From positions 1 through 64,000 of the forward strand of contig JAJZBI010000006.1 in the NCBI GenBank assembly GCA_021798985.1: a DNA stretch of 64,000 nt, read 5' to 3'. Source of the stretch: Actinomycetes bacterium (lineage in GTDB: Bacteria > Actinomycetota > Acidimicrobiia > Acidimicrobiales > Bog-793). A program made the position numbers and the translations under genes. The notes below the pieces were generated by a model, which was not told the DNA's origin, did no database searches, and saw nothing but the letters and a program-made list of their open reading frames with translations. Each line of letters starts with the position of its first letter. Position 1 is the first letter of the stretch. Of this stretch, positions 25,555 through 34,976 are shown piece by piece.

Positions 25555-26064
25555 CGCGCCAACCGCGCCCGCTCAGACTGGGTGCGGCCTCCTGGGGTCG
25601 TGGCCGTCGCGCGGCCCGGGACGAGCACCAGGTCGGCGCGCGCCGCGGCGAAACGCCAGGCTGCGGTCACGGGCGCGCCGCACGAGCGTTGGCCCCGTCG
25701 CCGTCGCGCCCTCGGGACTCGGCGCAAGCGCGCGGCGCCCCCGAGGCGGCGTGGCGCCGAGGACGGCGAGTTGACCATGGCATCGCCTGCCAGGTCCTGT
25801 GGCGAGACGGCGCTGGCGAGTTCGGGCAGCCCTGTGTGGCGTCTCAGCAGCCGGCTGAGCCACTTCTCAGCGACATCGAAGAGATTGGCTGGTCAGCGGG
25901 TTGTCGTCTCGCCGTCCGCCACGCGCCGCGCTCGCCAGGGCCCCAACGCGCCATTGACTACTCACTCAACGACCGGCGGTCGCTGCGTTGGGGCGCCGGC
26001 GTTGGGTGCTCCGGCAACGTGCTCGCCACCGGTGTGGGGCGAGCGGTGAGAAAGGAACTTCACG
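25555..26064. other. Intergenic region without a supportable gene
   Basis: These 510 bases have only Arg/Ala-rich overlapping ORFs with no ribosome sites, motifs or hydrophobic segments. The last 15 bases hold the AAAGGA ribosome site of the small secreted protein. I see no repeats or RNA gene. Confidence 0.5.
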
Positions 26065-26436
26065 ATGAAGCTTCGTCCGACCGTCTCCAATGCCAGCCGC
26101 ATCGTGGCGATCGGCGCGATCGCGCTGCTCGGCATCTCTGGCACCGCCGCGGCGGCCAAGGCGTCCAAGCCGACCCACAAGAAGCCCGCCGCCACCAAGC
26201 CTGCGGCCGTGGCGCGCGCGGCCGGTGTGATCAAGGCCGTCGACGCCAAGTCGCACACCGTCACGGTGATGGTCGGCAAGGCCACCGACGTCTTCCACGC
26301 CGCGGCGGCCAAGGTGACCGTCGCCGGTAAGTCGGCGAGCATCGGGGCGCTGAAGGCTGGCGAGCACGCCACGATCACCTACACCCACAAGGGCAAGGCC
26401 TTCGACGCCAGCGCGATCGTCGTCGCCAAGGCCTGA
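26065..26436 (+). CDS. Small secreted protein with a Lys/Ala/Pro linker
   Basis: A 123-residue exported protein of unknown function. Residues 1-33 form a signal peptide (RIVAIGAIALLGISGTAAAA). Residues 34-52 are a KPTHKKPAATKPA-type cationic linker. The rest folds as a compact beta domain (GVIKAVDAKSHTVTVMVGK, then KVTVAGKSASIGALKAGEHATITYTH) that resembles DUF5666-like small OB/beta-barrel domains. AAAGGA eight bases upstream of the ATG supports the start. It lies just before a two-component system in the same direction (183 bases), so it may be a target or a cell-surface partner of it, but no evidence shows this. Confidence 0.8.
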   Translation: MKLRPTVSNASRIVAIGAIALLGISGTAAAAKASKPTHKKPAATKPAAVARAAGVIKAVDAKSHTVTVMVGKATDVFHAAAAKVTVAGKSASIGALKAGEHATITYTHKGKAFDASAIVVAKA

Positions 26437-26619
26437 GCCTGTCCACTGCGACCGCCAGTCGGTGTGTAGGTTCGCCAGCATGCACGAGTGGCGGGAGCCG
26501 ACCGTGCCGGGGGTGGTGCCGGGCGAGCGCTGGCCGACCACCCCTGGCCGGCGCGGCGCGCGCGGCCGGGGTGCTGGCGCGCGCTCGCGCCCAGCGGCTG
26601 GACCGGCGGAGCGCTAGCG

Positions 26620-27324
26620 ATGGGTGAGCGCGGCGCTCGGGTCCTCATCATCGAGGACGAAGACCGGCTCCGCGGTGCGCTCGCAGCCGGGCTTCGCGGC
26701 GAGGGCTACGAGGTCGCGGTGGCCGCGGACGGCCTCCGCGGGTTCGAGCTCGCGCGGACCCGGGAGCTCAACGTCATCATCTGCGACATCTTGTTGCCCT
26801 CCATGAGCGGGTTCCGGATCTGCGCGCGCCTGCGCGAAGAGGGGATCGTGACGCCGATCCTGATGTTGACCGCCAAAGAAGGAGAGTGGGATCAAGCAGA
26901 GGCGCTCGATGCCGGGGCCGACGGTTACCTCACCAAGCCGGTCTCCTTCGTCGTCCTGAGCGCCCATGTCCGGGCGCTGGCGAGGCGGGCGTCCTACCTC
27001 GCGTCGAGCGCTCCGGGGATCGTGCGGAGCGACGGCTTGGTGGTCGACTTCCCCCGGGGCCGATGTGCGCGGGACGGCGTCGAGATCAAGCTCTCGCGCC
27101 GAGAGCTCGTGCTGCTCGGCGCGCTGCTCCGCCGCAAGGGGGCGACCTGCGCGAAAAGGGAGCTGCTCGCCGAGGTGTGGGGGGAGGACTTCGACGGCGA
27201 CGAGAACATCGTCGAGGTCTACATCGGCTACCTCCGGCGCAAGGTCGACCTGCCCTTCGCCCGCCGCTCGATCCAGACGGTGCGCGGGGAGGGCTACCGC
27301 TTCGTGGGCGATGAGCCCACCTAA
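26620..27324 (+). CDS. OmpR/PhoB-family response regulator
   Basis: A 234-residue two-component regulator. The receiver domain (about 6-120) has the acidic pair in VLIIEDEDRLRGAL, the phosphorylation Asp in NVIICDILLPSMSG (near residue 53), Thr in LMLTAKEG and the Lys in YLTKPVSF. The C-terminal winged helix (about 135-230) contains ELVLLGALLRRKG, the WG-D turn (EVWGEDFDGDENIVEVYIGYLRRK) and the final IQTVRGEGYRF. ATG 26620 is chosen over the 26488 frame opening because the receiver begins six codons later. It overlaps the sensor kinase gene by 14 bases. DNA targets are unknown. Confidence 0.93.
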   Translation: MGERGARVLIIEDEDRLRGALAAGLRGEGYEVAVAADGLRGFELARTRELNVIICDILLPSMSGFRICARLREEGIVTPILMLTAKEGEWDQAEALDAGADGYLTKPVSFVVLSAHVRALARRASYLASSAPGIVRSDGLVVDFPRGRCARDGVEIKLSRRELVLLGALLRRKGATCAKRELLAEVWGEDFDGDENIVEVYIGYLRRKVDLPFARRSIQTVRGEGYRFVGDEPT

Positions 27325-28810
27325 CGCCTCGCTCAAGAGGCTCGCGCGCTGGGCCCGCGGCGTCCGGGCGCGCACGGCGGCGGCGGCGATCGTCATCGTC
27401 AGCGCCGCGCTCGCGCTCGGCGGCGTCGGGGTCGTGTGGCTCTTGCAGTCCTCGCTGGACTCGAGCACGGCGAACGCCGCGAGCGCCGAGGCGCTCGACA
27501 TCGCGTCCTTCATCACCTCCCGCGGCGTGCTCCCGCGGCGCCTTCCGGTCTCGCTCGACGAGATGGCCGCCCAGGTCGTCTCGAGCAACGGGACGGTGCT
27601 CTCGGCCAGTCGCAACTTCCTCGGCCAGCCGCCGATGCTCGCCCGTCGCCTCGCCCCGCGCCGCACCCGCACCCAGATCGGCGTCTACCTCCACCCCCGT
27701 CTTCGCCGCGCCGATCAGACGCGCCTCGACCTCGACTACCGCTACGCGGTGGCGGCGGCCGGCTTTTCGGCGCCAGGGCTGTCGGGCACCGTCCTCGTGG
27801 CGGACTCGCTCGGCGCCGCCGACCATGCGGTCTCCCTCGTCGCCTTGGCGGTGATCGTGGCACTGCCGGTGCTCGCGCTGCTCGTCGGTGGTCTCGTCTG
27901 GGCACTGACGGGGCGCGCGCTCGAGCCCGTCGAGCGGATGCGTCGCGAGGTGGCGGACCTCTCGCTGAGCGGGGGCGAGCACCGACTGCTCGAGCCCGCC
28001 ACCGACGATGAGATCGGTCGCCTGGCGCGGACGATGAATGCCATGTTGGAGCGCCTCGATGCCTCCCGAGCGCGCGAGCGACAGCTCGTCGCCGACGTCT
28101 CCCACGAGCTGCGCAACCCGCTGGCGGCGCTGCGCGCCCAGCTCGAGGTGGCGGAGCGGGCGGATCCGGGCGAGGCGCCGGTGCTGTTGTCGGGCTCGGT
28201 CGCCGAGGTCGAGCGGCTGTCCGGTCTCGTTGCCAACCTGCTGGCGCTGGCGCGCCTCGAGGAGGGATCGGGGCGCGTTCGGCGCGATGAGGTCGACCTC
28301 GACGAGCTGGCCCTTTCAGCCGCGGGTCGCCTGCGGGCGCGGGGGCAGGTGGCGGTGTCGGTGCGCGGCGTCTCAGGGGCGCGCCTGTTTGGTGATCGGA
28401 GCCAGCTGGATCGCCTGATCACCAACCTCGCCGACAACGCCGAGCGCCATGCGAGCGGGACGGTCAGCTTCAGCGTGCGGCGAGAGCCCGATGGCGTCGT
28501 CTTGGTGGTCGCCGACGACGGGCCGGGGATCCCTGAGGCGTCGCGCGAGCGAATCTTCGAGCGCTTCGTCCGCCTGGACTCGGCGCGCACGCATCGCGAC
28601 GCGGGGGCAGGGCTCGGGCTGGCGATCGTGCGCGAGATCGCCCGTGCCCACGGCGGCGACGTGCACGTCGAGGACAACGCACCGGGCGCCCGGATGGTCG
28701 TGCGCATCCCGGTGGCCGCCGAGCTCCCCGACGAGGCACCGGCGGCGCCCCTCGAGGTGCCCGAGGCGCCGGCTCGGCTTCCCAGCGCGGCGATTCCCCT
28801 CGACGGCTGA
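27311..28810 (+). CDS. Two-component sensor histidine kinase
   Basis: A 499-residue membrane kinase paired with the preceding regulator. Topology: one helix near residues 20-45, an extracellular sensor part to about 165, and a second helix near 170-200 (VSLVALAVIVALPVLALLVG), followed by a HAMP domain (LEPVERMRREVADL). The H box is VADVSHELRNPLAALRAQ near 260, the N box LITNLADNAERHA near 380, and the G boxes are VADDGPGIPE and GAGLGLAIVREIARAHGG near 440. The ATG at 27311 lies inside the regulator gene, so translation is coupled; frames opened upstream are artefacts of the overlap. The sensor domain has no recognisable fold, so the signal is unknown. Confidence 0.92.
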   Translation: MSPPNASLKRLARWARGVRARTAAAAIVIVSAALALGGVGVVWLLQSSLDSSTANAASAEALDIASFITSRGVLPRRLPVSLDEMAAQVVSSNGTVLSASRNFLGQPPMLARRLAPRRTRTQIGVYLHPRLRRADQTRLDLDYRYAVAAAGFSAPGLSGTVLVADSLGAADHAVSLVALAVIVALPVLALLVGGLVWALTGRALEPVERMRREVADLSLSGGEHRLLEPATDDEIGRLARTMNAMLERLDASRARERQLVADVSHELRNPLAALRAQLEVAERADPGEAPVLLSGSVAEVERLSGLVANLLALARLEEGSGRVRRDEVDLDELALSAAGRLRARGQVAVSVRGVSGARLFGDRSQLDRLITNLADNAERHASGTVSFSVRREPDGVVLVVADDGPGIPEASRERIFERFVRLDSARTHRDAGAGLGLAIVREIARAHGGDVHVEDNAPGARMVVRIPVAAELPDEAPAAPLEVPEAPARLPSAAIPLDG

Positions 28811-28869
28811 GCTCCCGCTCCATTGGTGCCTCGGTCTGCTCAGTGCCCGAGGACGACCGACGGGCTCGC

Positions 28870-29721
28870 TTAGAGGTTGCGGGCCGCTTCGTTGCGCGGG
28901 CTGTCACCGCGCTGGCGCTCGAGCGCCACGAGCTCGCGCACCCGGATCAGGCGCAGCAAGGTGACGAGGCCGATCCCGCCCACGAGGTTGCCGAGCAGCG
29001 CCCAGGCACACCAGCGCGCCCAGTCGCCGTAGTTGAAGCTCGCGTGCTGGGAGTTGAGCGCTGCGAACATGATCAGCGAGTCGAGGATCGAGTGGTAGAG
29101 GGGGAGGCCCGAGAGCAAGAAGGCGATCGCGATCGCTGCGACGATCTTGGCGCCGATCGCGTCGGTGCCGTGCTGCATCCGGGTCATCAAGGTGATGGCG
29201 GCGCCGGCGAGCACGGTCAAGGCGAAGGAGTGCAGCCCGAAACCGGCGTGGATCATCGGACCGGCGAGCTGCTCGGCGGTGGCGCCGAGACGGGGAAAGC
29301 CGGTGATCACGAGCCACATGATCAGCCAGCCCCCGAACAGGTTGGTGACCAAGGTGGCGGCCCAAAAGCGCACCACCTCACGGACGGTCGCCCGGCGCGC
29401 CGTGACGGTGATGATGGGGATCAAGAACCCCTCGGTGAACAGCTCGCTGTGGGCGAGCAGGAGCGCCAGGAACCCAAGGGAGAACGCGATCCCGCCGAGC
29501 AACTTGTCCTGGGTGCGCGCGTCCACGATGAGCAGGGCCAAGATCCCCAGTCCGACCTCGAGCCCCGCGACGGTACCGGTCGAGACGAGTCCGATCCAGT
29601 CGCGCCCGAGGCGTTGTTCGCCCTCGTGCACCAGTCGTTCGAAGGCCTCCTCGAGGTTGTCCTCGACACTGGCCCCTCGTGCCTGGGCGGCGCGGGGGGC
29701 GACCGGCGAAGGATCCGACAT
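28870..29721 (-). CDS. Formate/nitrite transporter (FNT) family channel
   Basis: A 283-residue inner-membrane protein with six hydrophobic helices between about residues 45 and 250. Family-like segments are the Leu/Gly-rich GFLALLLAHSELFTEGFL, then WAATLVTNLFGGWLIMW, and the SILDSLIMFAALNSQHASFNYGDWARWCAWALLGNLVGG region with an Asn-Gly-rich pore half. It is closest in style to YfdC-like FNT proteins, whose substrate is not settled; formate, nitrite or hydrosulfide are options. A basic C-terminal tail follows. ATG 29721 has AAGGGTG upstream. It converges on the kinase gene. Confidence 0.8.
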   Translation of the reverse strand: MSDPSPVAPRAAQARGASVEDNLEEAFERLVHEGEQRLGRDWIGLVSTGTVAGLEVGLGILALLIVDARTQDKLLGGIAFSLGFLALLLAHSELFTEGFLIPIITVTARRATVREVVRFWAATLVTNLFGGWLIMWLVITGFPRLGATAEQLAGPMIHAGFGLHSFALTVLAGAAITLMTRMQHGTDAIGAKIVAAIAIAFLLSGLPLYHSILDSLIMFAALNSQHASFNYGDWARWCAWALLGNLVGGIGLVTLLRLIRVRELVALERQRGDSPRNEAARNL

Positions 29722-29766
29722 GCCGCACCCTTGCCCAAACGGGCGACCGGCAACCCCGGGCGAGGC

Positions 29767-32700
29767 TCAAGGGCGCGTCGTCAACACCAAGGTGGCGGTC
29801 TCGGTCCTGCCGCCGAGGACCGCGACGTGCTCACGGAGGGTGAGGCGGCCGCGCGCCGAGCGGGCGAGTGCCGCCCGAAGCGCGGGCGGGATCGCCAAGG
29901 TGAGCTGGCGGTGGCCCGGCATGAGCACGAAGTGGCGGGTCAGCGCGACGCCGCGGGCGGAGAGCCGGAGCGTCACGAGGCAGCGCAGGCTGCAGCTGAA
30001 GGCGAGACGTGCGTGCTGCCCGCGCACGACAGCCGTCGACGCGCTGTGCACGCGCGGGGTCAGGTGCAGGCGGATCTTGCGAGTGAGGAGCGTGGCTCCC
30101 ATGCGTACCTGCTCGGTGAGCACGACGCTGTGGTCGAGATCGCGCGAGAGGGCCGCGCGCACGAGCTTGGTGAGCCGGACCGTGATGATCCGCTTTCCCT
30201 GGGCGGCGAGCTTGAAGTTGTCGAGGCCCACCAGGCGCCGGCCGAGGCGCACGATCGCCTCACCGCGACACGCGCTGGGGCACCTCAGGCTGACGGCGGT
30301 GGCTGAGCCGGAAGCCGCTCCGCGGGCGGGACCGCTCGCTCCCAGCACCGGGTGTGGCGCCGGTCTGGGTAGCGGAGCTGGCGCCGGCGTCGCGCTTACG
30401 GGAGCCGGAGTCGGGGCGATCGGTGTGCTCGGGGGAGGGCTTGGCGCGCCGCCCCCGCCGCCGGGAAAGGCAGCGCCTCCGCCGCCGCCACCAAAGCCGC
30501 CTCCGCCACCTCCCCCAGAACTGCCTCCGCCTGAGCTTCCTGCTGTCGCCGGCGGGGTCGGGGTCGTGGTCGTGGTTGTCGTGGGCGGCGGCGCTGGTGC
30601 GGCGGTGACGTCGAGCGTGAAGGGCTCGAGGGTGGTGCCGCTCGTATTTGCCGCCGTGATCGACAGGTCATAGGTGCCAACCGTCGTCGCCGTGCCCGTG
30701 AGGCTGGCCGTGCCGTCGCCGTGGTCGGCGAAGCTGAGACCGGCCGGCAGCGGGGCCGTCTCGCTGATCGTCGGGGTCAAGGTGGCTGCCGTGGTGACGG
30801 TGAAGGAGAAGGGGCTGCCTGCTGTCGCGCTGGCGCTCGCGGGCGAGGTGATCGGCACGGCGCCGTAGGTGAACGCCGCTGCGGCGCCCGCTCCGGTCGG
30901 GTTCGTGATGACGAGCGGTGCGGTTCCGCTCCCGCTTGGCACCTCGACGCTGAGCGACGTGGCGCTCTGTGCGGTGATGGTGGCAGCGGCGCCGCCGATG
31001 GTGACGCTGGCGCCGGCGAGGTGGCTCCCGGTCAGCTGCAGGCTCGTGCCCGCCGGGCCGGCGCTGTCGGACATCGCGGTCACCTGAGGACAAGAGAGCG
31101 CGGCCGCATTGATCGTGCCGAGGCCGCTCGCCAGGTCGTAACCGGGTTGCGCTGGGTAGTCCAGCCCGGAGAAGGCGCCGGTGAAGTCGTTGTTGCCGCT
31201 CGTGATGTCGCTGATCACCTGGCTGGCCTCAGGACCTTGGTCCCACGTGTACAGGCGGGGGGCAAGGTCCCCGATCCCCGTCGAGCAGCTGGGGACGAGA
31301 TCGGCGACCATGCCGGCGACGAGCGGCGCGGCGAAGCTCGTGCCCGCGCCGACCTGCCAGGCGCCGGCGCCGTAGAAGACGACGCCGTAGGCGTCGGCCG
31401 AGAGGTCGGGCACCCCTCGGCACGCGGCGCTACCGCAGGATCCACTCAGCGCGCCCGCCACCTGCTCTTGCGCCGAGGGCTCGGAGAAGGTGCTGCTCAC
31501 GCCGCCGCCACCGGCGCCGCTTGTGTCGTGCCAGACGGTGTCGGGACTGCCGATCACGCTGCCGCCAACGGCGGTCACCGACGGGTCGCTCGCCGGGTAG
31601 TCGACCGCAAGCATCGAGGCGTTGGCTCCACTGCTCGGGTCGTAGCAGTCCTCGGCGCCTGAGTCGCCGGCCGCCACGAAGACCGACTGGCCCTGGGCGG
31701 CGGCCTCGGCGAAGAGGCGGTGGAGGGACGCGAGGTCGCTCGCGGCGTAGAGGGCCTCGCACATCCCCCAGCTGATGGAGATCACCTTGACCGCATCGGC
31801 GCTGATGATCGGGTTCAACATGTCGTACCAGCCCGCCAGCGAGTTCGGCGCCTCGTAGGAGTCGATCGTGGCGCCCGGCGCCTGGGTCTGGAGCTGCTCG
31901 ATGTCGAGGTCGGCCTCCATCGTGCCGTTGGCGTCCGGTCCCGCCCCGCCGTCGATGGGCACGACGTGGTAGCTCGCTGCGTCTAGACCAAAGCAGGCGT
32001 CGTAGGCGGCGATATCGCTCGACGAGCTCGGGGCGAACTCCAGCGCGGCGATCGTCACCCCGGTGCCGACCTCGCCGGCAGTCCAGAGCGCTGAGGCGCC
32101 GTAGTGGGTGCCGGAGGTGACCATCGTGTGCCACCCGCCGCCGGCCGCGTAGTTGGCAGCGGTGCTGCACGCCGCCGGCGCGCCGGCGCTCTCGGGCGCC
32201 ACGACGCCCGAAGGGCTCCATCGCTCGGCGGGCGCGCCCGGCAGCGTCGTGAGCTCGGCGTGGGCGACCGGCCGGTCGCTCAGGCCGATGATGGTGACGA
32301 CGTCGGCCGCCACCGCGGCGGGCAGCCCCGGTGGGCCTGCGGCGTAGACGAGCGCGCCGTCGACGCGGTAGTCGAAAAAGTGCACCGACAACAGGCGCTC
32401 AGCCGTCGCGATGCTCGTGGTGAGGTGCAAGGCCCCGCCGATGCGCCGGGCGAACACGCCGTGGCGCGAGAGGAAGCCCTCGAGTGTTCGCGCGGCGCCC
32501 GGCGATCCGGGTGAGGCGGTGGTGCCACCGGCGAGGACCACGTCGAGAGCGAGGTGCTGGCGCGCGCTCGCCGGGCCGATCGGCTGGCCGAGGCCGGCGG
32601 CGGGATGCATGTCGAGGCGCACCAGCCGCTGGCCTCGCCGCGCGTGCTGGGCTGGTTGACGATGCGAGATCGCGCTCGCGGGCTGGGCGGCGGCGGGCTG

Positions 32701-32799
32701 GGTGAGAGCCACCAAGGTGGCGAGGCCGGCAGCCACCAGCGCGAGCGCCGTGGCGGGCCGGCGGGGGCGCGCCCGGCCGAGGCGAAGCGACGGGGTCAT
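29767..32799 (-). CDS. Secreted S53 peptidase (sedolisin/kumamolisin) with TIG and C-terminal repeats
   Basis: A 1010-residue exported protease, of the family active at acid pH. Residues 1-38 are a signal peptide. A pro-kumamolisin domain follows (LEGFLSRHGVFARRIGG... LLSVHFFDYRVDG, about 100-190). The catalytic domain (about 210-560) has the Glu/Asp pair in ADLDIEQLQTQAPGATIDSYE (near 295), the oxyanion Asp in VAAGDSGAEDCYD, and the nucleophile Ser in GAGTSFAAPLVAGM (near 485). Then come a TIG/IPT-like domain (about 575-650), a putative Ig-like domain, a Pro/Gly/Thr-rich linker (about 735-815) and two similar C-terminal beta domains, each opening with a CxxxC pair. ATG 32799 or the GTG just before it starts the gene. 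It probably acts at the cell surface or outside. Confidence 0.88.
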   Translation of the reverse strand: MTPSLRLGRARPRRPATALALVAAGLATLVALTQPAAAQPASAISHRQPAQHARRGQRLVRLDMHPAAGLGQPIGPASARQHLALDVVLAGGTTASPGSPGAARTLEGFLSRHGVFARRIGGALHLTTSIATAERLLSVHFFDYRVDGALVYAAGPPGLPAAVAADVVTIIGLSDRPVAHAELTTLPGAPAERWSPSGVVAPESAGAPAACSTAANYAAGGGWHTMVTSGTHYGASALWTAGEVGTGVTIAALEFAPSSSSDIAAYDACFGLDAASYHVVPIDGGAGPDANGTMEADLDIEQLQTQAPGATIDSYEAPNSLAGWYDMLNPIISADAVKVISISWGMCEALYAASDLASLHRLFAEAAAQGQSVFVAAGDSGAEDCYDPSSGANASMLAVDYPASDPSVTAVGGSVIGSPDTVWHDTSGAGGGGVSSTFSEPSAQEQVAGALSGSCGSAACRGVPDLSADAYGVVFYGAGAWQVGAGTSFAAPLVAGMVADLVPSCSTGIGDLAPRLYTWDQGPEASQVISDITSGNNDFTGAFSGLDYPAQPGYDLASGLGTINAAALSCPQVTAMSDSAGPAGTSLQLTGSHLAGASVTIGGAAATITAQSATSLSVEVPSGSGTAPLVITNPTGAGAAAAFTYGAVPITSPASASATAGSPFSFTVTTAATLTPTISETAPLPAGLSFADHGDGTASLTGTATTVGTYDLSITAANTSGTTLEPFTLDVTAAPAPPPTTTTTTTPTPPATAGSSGGGSSGGGGGGGFGGGGGGAAFPGGGGGAPSPPPSTPIAPTPAPVSATPAPAPLPRPAPHPVLGASGPARGAASGSATAVSLRCPSACRGEAIVRLGRRLVGLDNFKLAAQGKRIITVRLTKLVRAALSRDLDHSVVLTEQVRMGATLLTRKIRLHLTPRVHSASTAVVRGQHARLAFSCSLRCLVTLRLSARGVALTRHFVLMPGHRQLTLAIPPALRAALARSARGRLTLREHVAVLGGRTETATLVLTTRP

Positions 32800-33080
32800 C
32801 ACGGGGCGCAGTCGCCACGATGGCGCGGCGACCGCCGTGCCGTGCCGCGCATCGTCGCATGGGTCCTTCTGGTCACAACCGCGCCCTTACGGCACCGAGC
32901 GCGGGGTCATTGAGCATCCACGCGGGGATGCTGCACCATGAGCCCACCGTCCGGGCACGCCAGCGGGTACGCTCGGGCGATCCTTCCGACGGACCGCTCG
33001 GTCGGTGGCGGGCACGTTGGCCCCGGCGGCCGCCGGACCCGCCGCCAGCGGGCGGACCGCCCGACGCCAGGGGAGCGCAG

Positions 33081-33827
33081 ATGGCAGACCTCGACGCCCA
33101 CCAGCTGGATCGTGACAGTCCGGTCCCGCTGTGGTTCCAGATCGCCGAGCTGTTGCGCAAGGCGATCGAGTCTGGCGAGATCAAGCCCGGCGAGCGCCTC
33201 GACAACGAGATCGAGATCTCCGAGCGCCTCGGCGTGAGCCGGCCGACGGTGCGCCAGGCGATCCAGGCGCTCGTGCAAAAGGACCTCGTCGTACGGCGCC
33301 GCGGCGTCGGCACGATGGTGGCCACCCGGCGTATCAAGCGGCCGGTCGCGCTCACAAGCCTGTACGACGACCTCGAGCGATCGGGTCGCCACCCTTCGAC
33401 CGAGGTGCTGACGCTGGAGGAGGTGGCCGCGGACGAGGAGCTCGCCGGCCTCCTCGCCGTCGAGCGCGAGGACCCGGTGCTGCACATCGAGCGGGTGCGC
33501 TCGGCCGAGGGCGTTCCGCTCGCGTTGATGGACAACTGCGTGCCACTGGCGGTGCTCGCCGCGCCGATCGACAAGGCGGCGCTCGAGGCCCATGGCCTGT
33601 ACCACCTGCTCCGTAGCCAGGGCGTGCGCCTGCAGAGCGCGCACGAGGTGATCGCGGCGCGCACCGCTACCCAGCGCGAGGCGCGGCTGTTGCAGGCGAG
33701 CCGGAGCACCACGGTGCTCACCATGGTGCGCACCGCGGCGGACGTGGCGGGGACGATCGTCGAGCTCGGCCGGCACACCTATCTCGCCAGCCGCTACTCC
33801 TTTGAGATCAACCTCTGGCTGAAGTGA
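33081..33827 (+). CDS. GntR-family regulator, HutC/UTRA subgroup (candidate inositol-locus regulator)
   Basis: A 248-residue regulator. The winged helix spans residues 15-75 (WFQIAELLRKAIESGEIKPG, ISERLGVSRPTVRQAIQALVQKDLV), and a UTRA ligand-binding domain follows (VAADEELAGLLAVEREDPVLHIERVR... YHLLRSQGVRLQSAHEVI... EARLLQ). Such proteins sense small metabolites and bind a palindrome near their targets. ATG 33081 follows GGGGAGC. It lies immediately upstream of iolC, and a TGTCATGACA palindrome sits between the two, so control of inositol catabolism is likely by position; the ligand is inferred. Confidence 0.87.
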   Translation: MADLDAHQLDRDSPVPLWFQIAELLRKAIESGEIKPGERLDNEIEISERLGVSRPTVRQAIQALVQKDLVVRRRGVGTMVATRRIKRPVALTSLYDDLERSGRHPSTEVLTLEEVAADEELAGLLAVEREDPVLHIERVRSAEGVPLALMDNCVPLAVLAAPIDKAALEAHGLYHLLRSQGVRLQSAHEVIAARTATQREARLLQASRSTTVLTMVRTAADVAGTIVELGRHTYLASRYSFEINLWLK

Positions 33828-33870
33828 GTGGCGGCGCCCGGTGGGCGGCGGTCAGGGCGCACCGCGCGTG

Positions 33871-33919
33871 TGTCATGACATATTGCCATGTTGACGTGAT
33901 CGAGCCTGCCGCCTACCGT
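33871..33919 (+). promoter_or_regulatory. iolC promoter with TGTCATGACA palindrome
   Basis: TGTCATGACA, a perfect 10-base palindrome, lies at 33871-33880. Eleven bases on is a -35-like TTGACG (33891-33896), and 17 bases after that a -10-like TACCGT (33914-33919). The same GTCATGACAT core with TTGAC at the same distance recurs in the iolB promoter, in the same orientation to its gene. Confidence 0.55.
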
Positions 33920-34013
33920 GGAGCCGTCCGGGGGGATGGAGCGCGACGCTCGGCGTCGCAGCCGGGTCCGTCCTTGCGGCAGGTCCACGAGCGGCCGTGA
34001 GGGTGGTCTGAAG

Positions 34014-34976
34014 ATGCAGAGCGAGGGGCGCGCGGCGCTGGACGTGATCACGATGGGGCGGGTCGGAGTCGACCTGTACCCCTTGCAGGCGGGCCCGCTC
34101 GAGGACGTCGCGACCTTCGGGCGATTCCTCGGCGGCAGCGCCACCAACGTCGCCGTCGCCGCGGCGCGCCTCGGCGAGCGCTCGGCGGTGATCACCCGGG
34201 TCGGTGCCGATCCCTTCGGTCGCTTCGTGCGCCGCGCGCTCGGCGAGCTCGGCGTCGACGACCGCTACCTCGCCGAGGTGGACCACCTGCCGACGCCGGT
34301 GACCTTCTGCGAGCTCTTCCCCCCCGATCGCTTCCCGATCTACTTCTACCGCCTCCCCAAGGCCCCAGATCTCGAGATCGCCCCTGACGAGCTCGACCTC
34401 GAGGCGATCGCCGCGGCGCCGCTGTTTTGGTGCACGGTGACCGGCCTGTCGGCCGAGCCGAGCCTGTCCGCGCACCGCCGAGCGCTTTCCGCGCGCGCGC
34501 GCCGGCGCTTCACGGTCCTCGACCTCGACTACCGAGCGGTGTTCTGGCCCTCGGTCGAGGTTGCTCGTGACACGATCGCCTCGGTGATCGGTGATGTCTC
34601 GGTCGTCGTCGGCAACCGCGAGGAGTGCGCCGTGGCGACGGGGGAGTCCGAGCCCGACCGCGCTGCCGAGGCGCTGCTTTCGATGGGCGTCGAGCTCGTG
34701 ATCGTGAAGGGCGGCCCGCACGGCGTCCTCGGGCGCAGCGCCACCGAGCGCGTCGAGGTCAAGCCGCATCCCGTCGAGGTGGTGAACGGTCTTGGCGCCG
34801 GTGACGCCTTCGGCGGTGCGCTGTGTCACGGCCTGTTGGCGGACTGGCCTCTCGAGCAGCTGCTCTCGTTCGCGAACGTCGCCGGGGCGATCGTGGCGAC
34901 GCGCCTTGAGTGCTCGACCGCCATGCCCACCCTCGCCGAGGTGGCCACCGAGCTCGGGGAGCTGCCCCGTGCTTGA
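34014..34976 (+). CDS. iolC: 5-dehydro-2-deoxygluconokinase
   Basis: A 320-residue PfkB-family kinase that phosphorylates 2-deoxy-5-keto-gluconate in myo-inositol catabolism. The family start DVITMGRVGVDLYPLQAGPLEDV and GRFLGGSATNVAVAAARLG (residues 13-55) are typical of IolC, and the C-terminal PfkB signature NGLGAGDAFGGALCHGLL (near 262) holds the catalytic Asp. The ATG at 34014 is chosen because GAGGGTGG is nearby and the kinase starts just after; the longer frame to 33918 runs through the promoter. Its stop overlaps the start of the aldolase gene. Control is likely by the GntR protein upstream. Confidence 0.9.
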   Translation: MQSEGRAALDVITMGRVGVDLYPLQAGPLEDVATFGRFLGGSATNVAVAAARLGERSAVITRVGADPFGRFVRRALGELGVDDRYLAEVDHLPTPVTFCELFPPDRFPIYFYRLPKAPDLEIAPDELDLEAIAAAPLFWCTVTGLSAEPSLSAHRRALSARARRRFTVLDLDYRAVFWPSVEVARDTIASVIGDVSVVVGNREECAVATGESEPDRAAEALLSMGVELVIVKGGPHGVLGRSATERVEVKPHPVEVVNGLGAGDAFGGALCHGLLADWPLEQLLSFANVAGAIVATRLECSTAMPTLAEVATELGELPRA

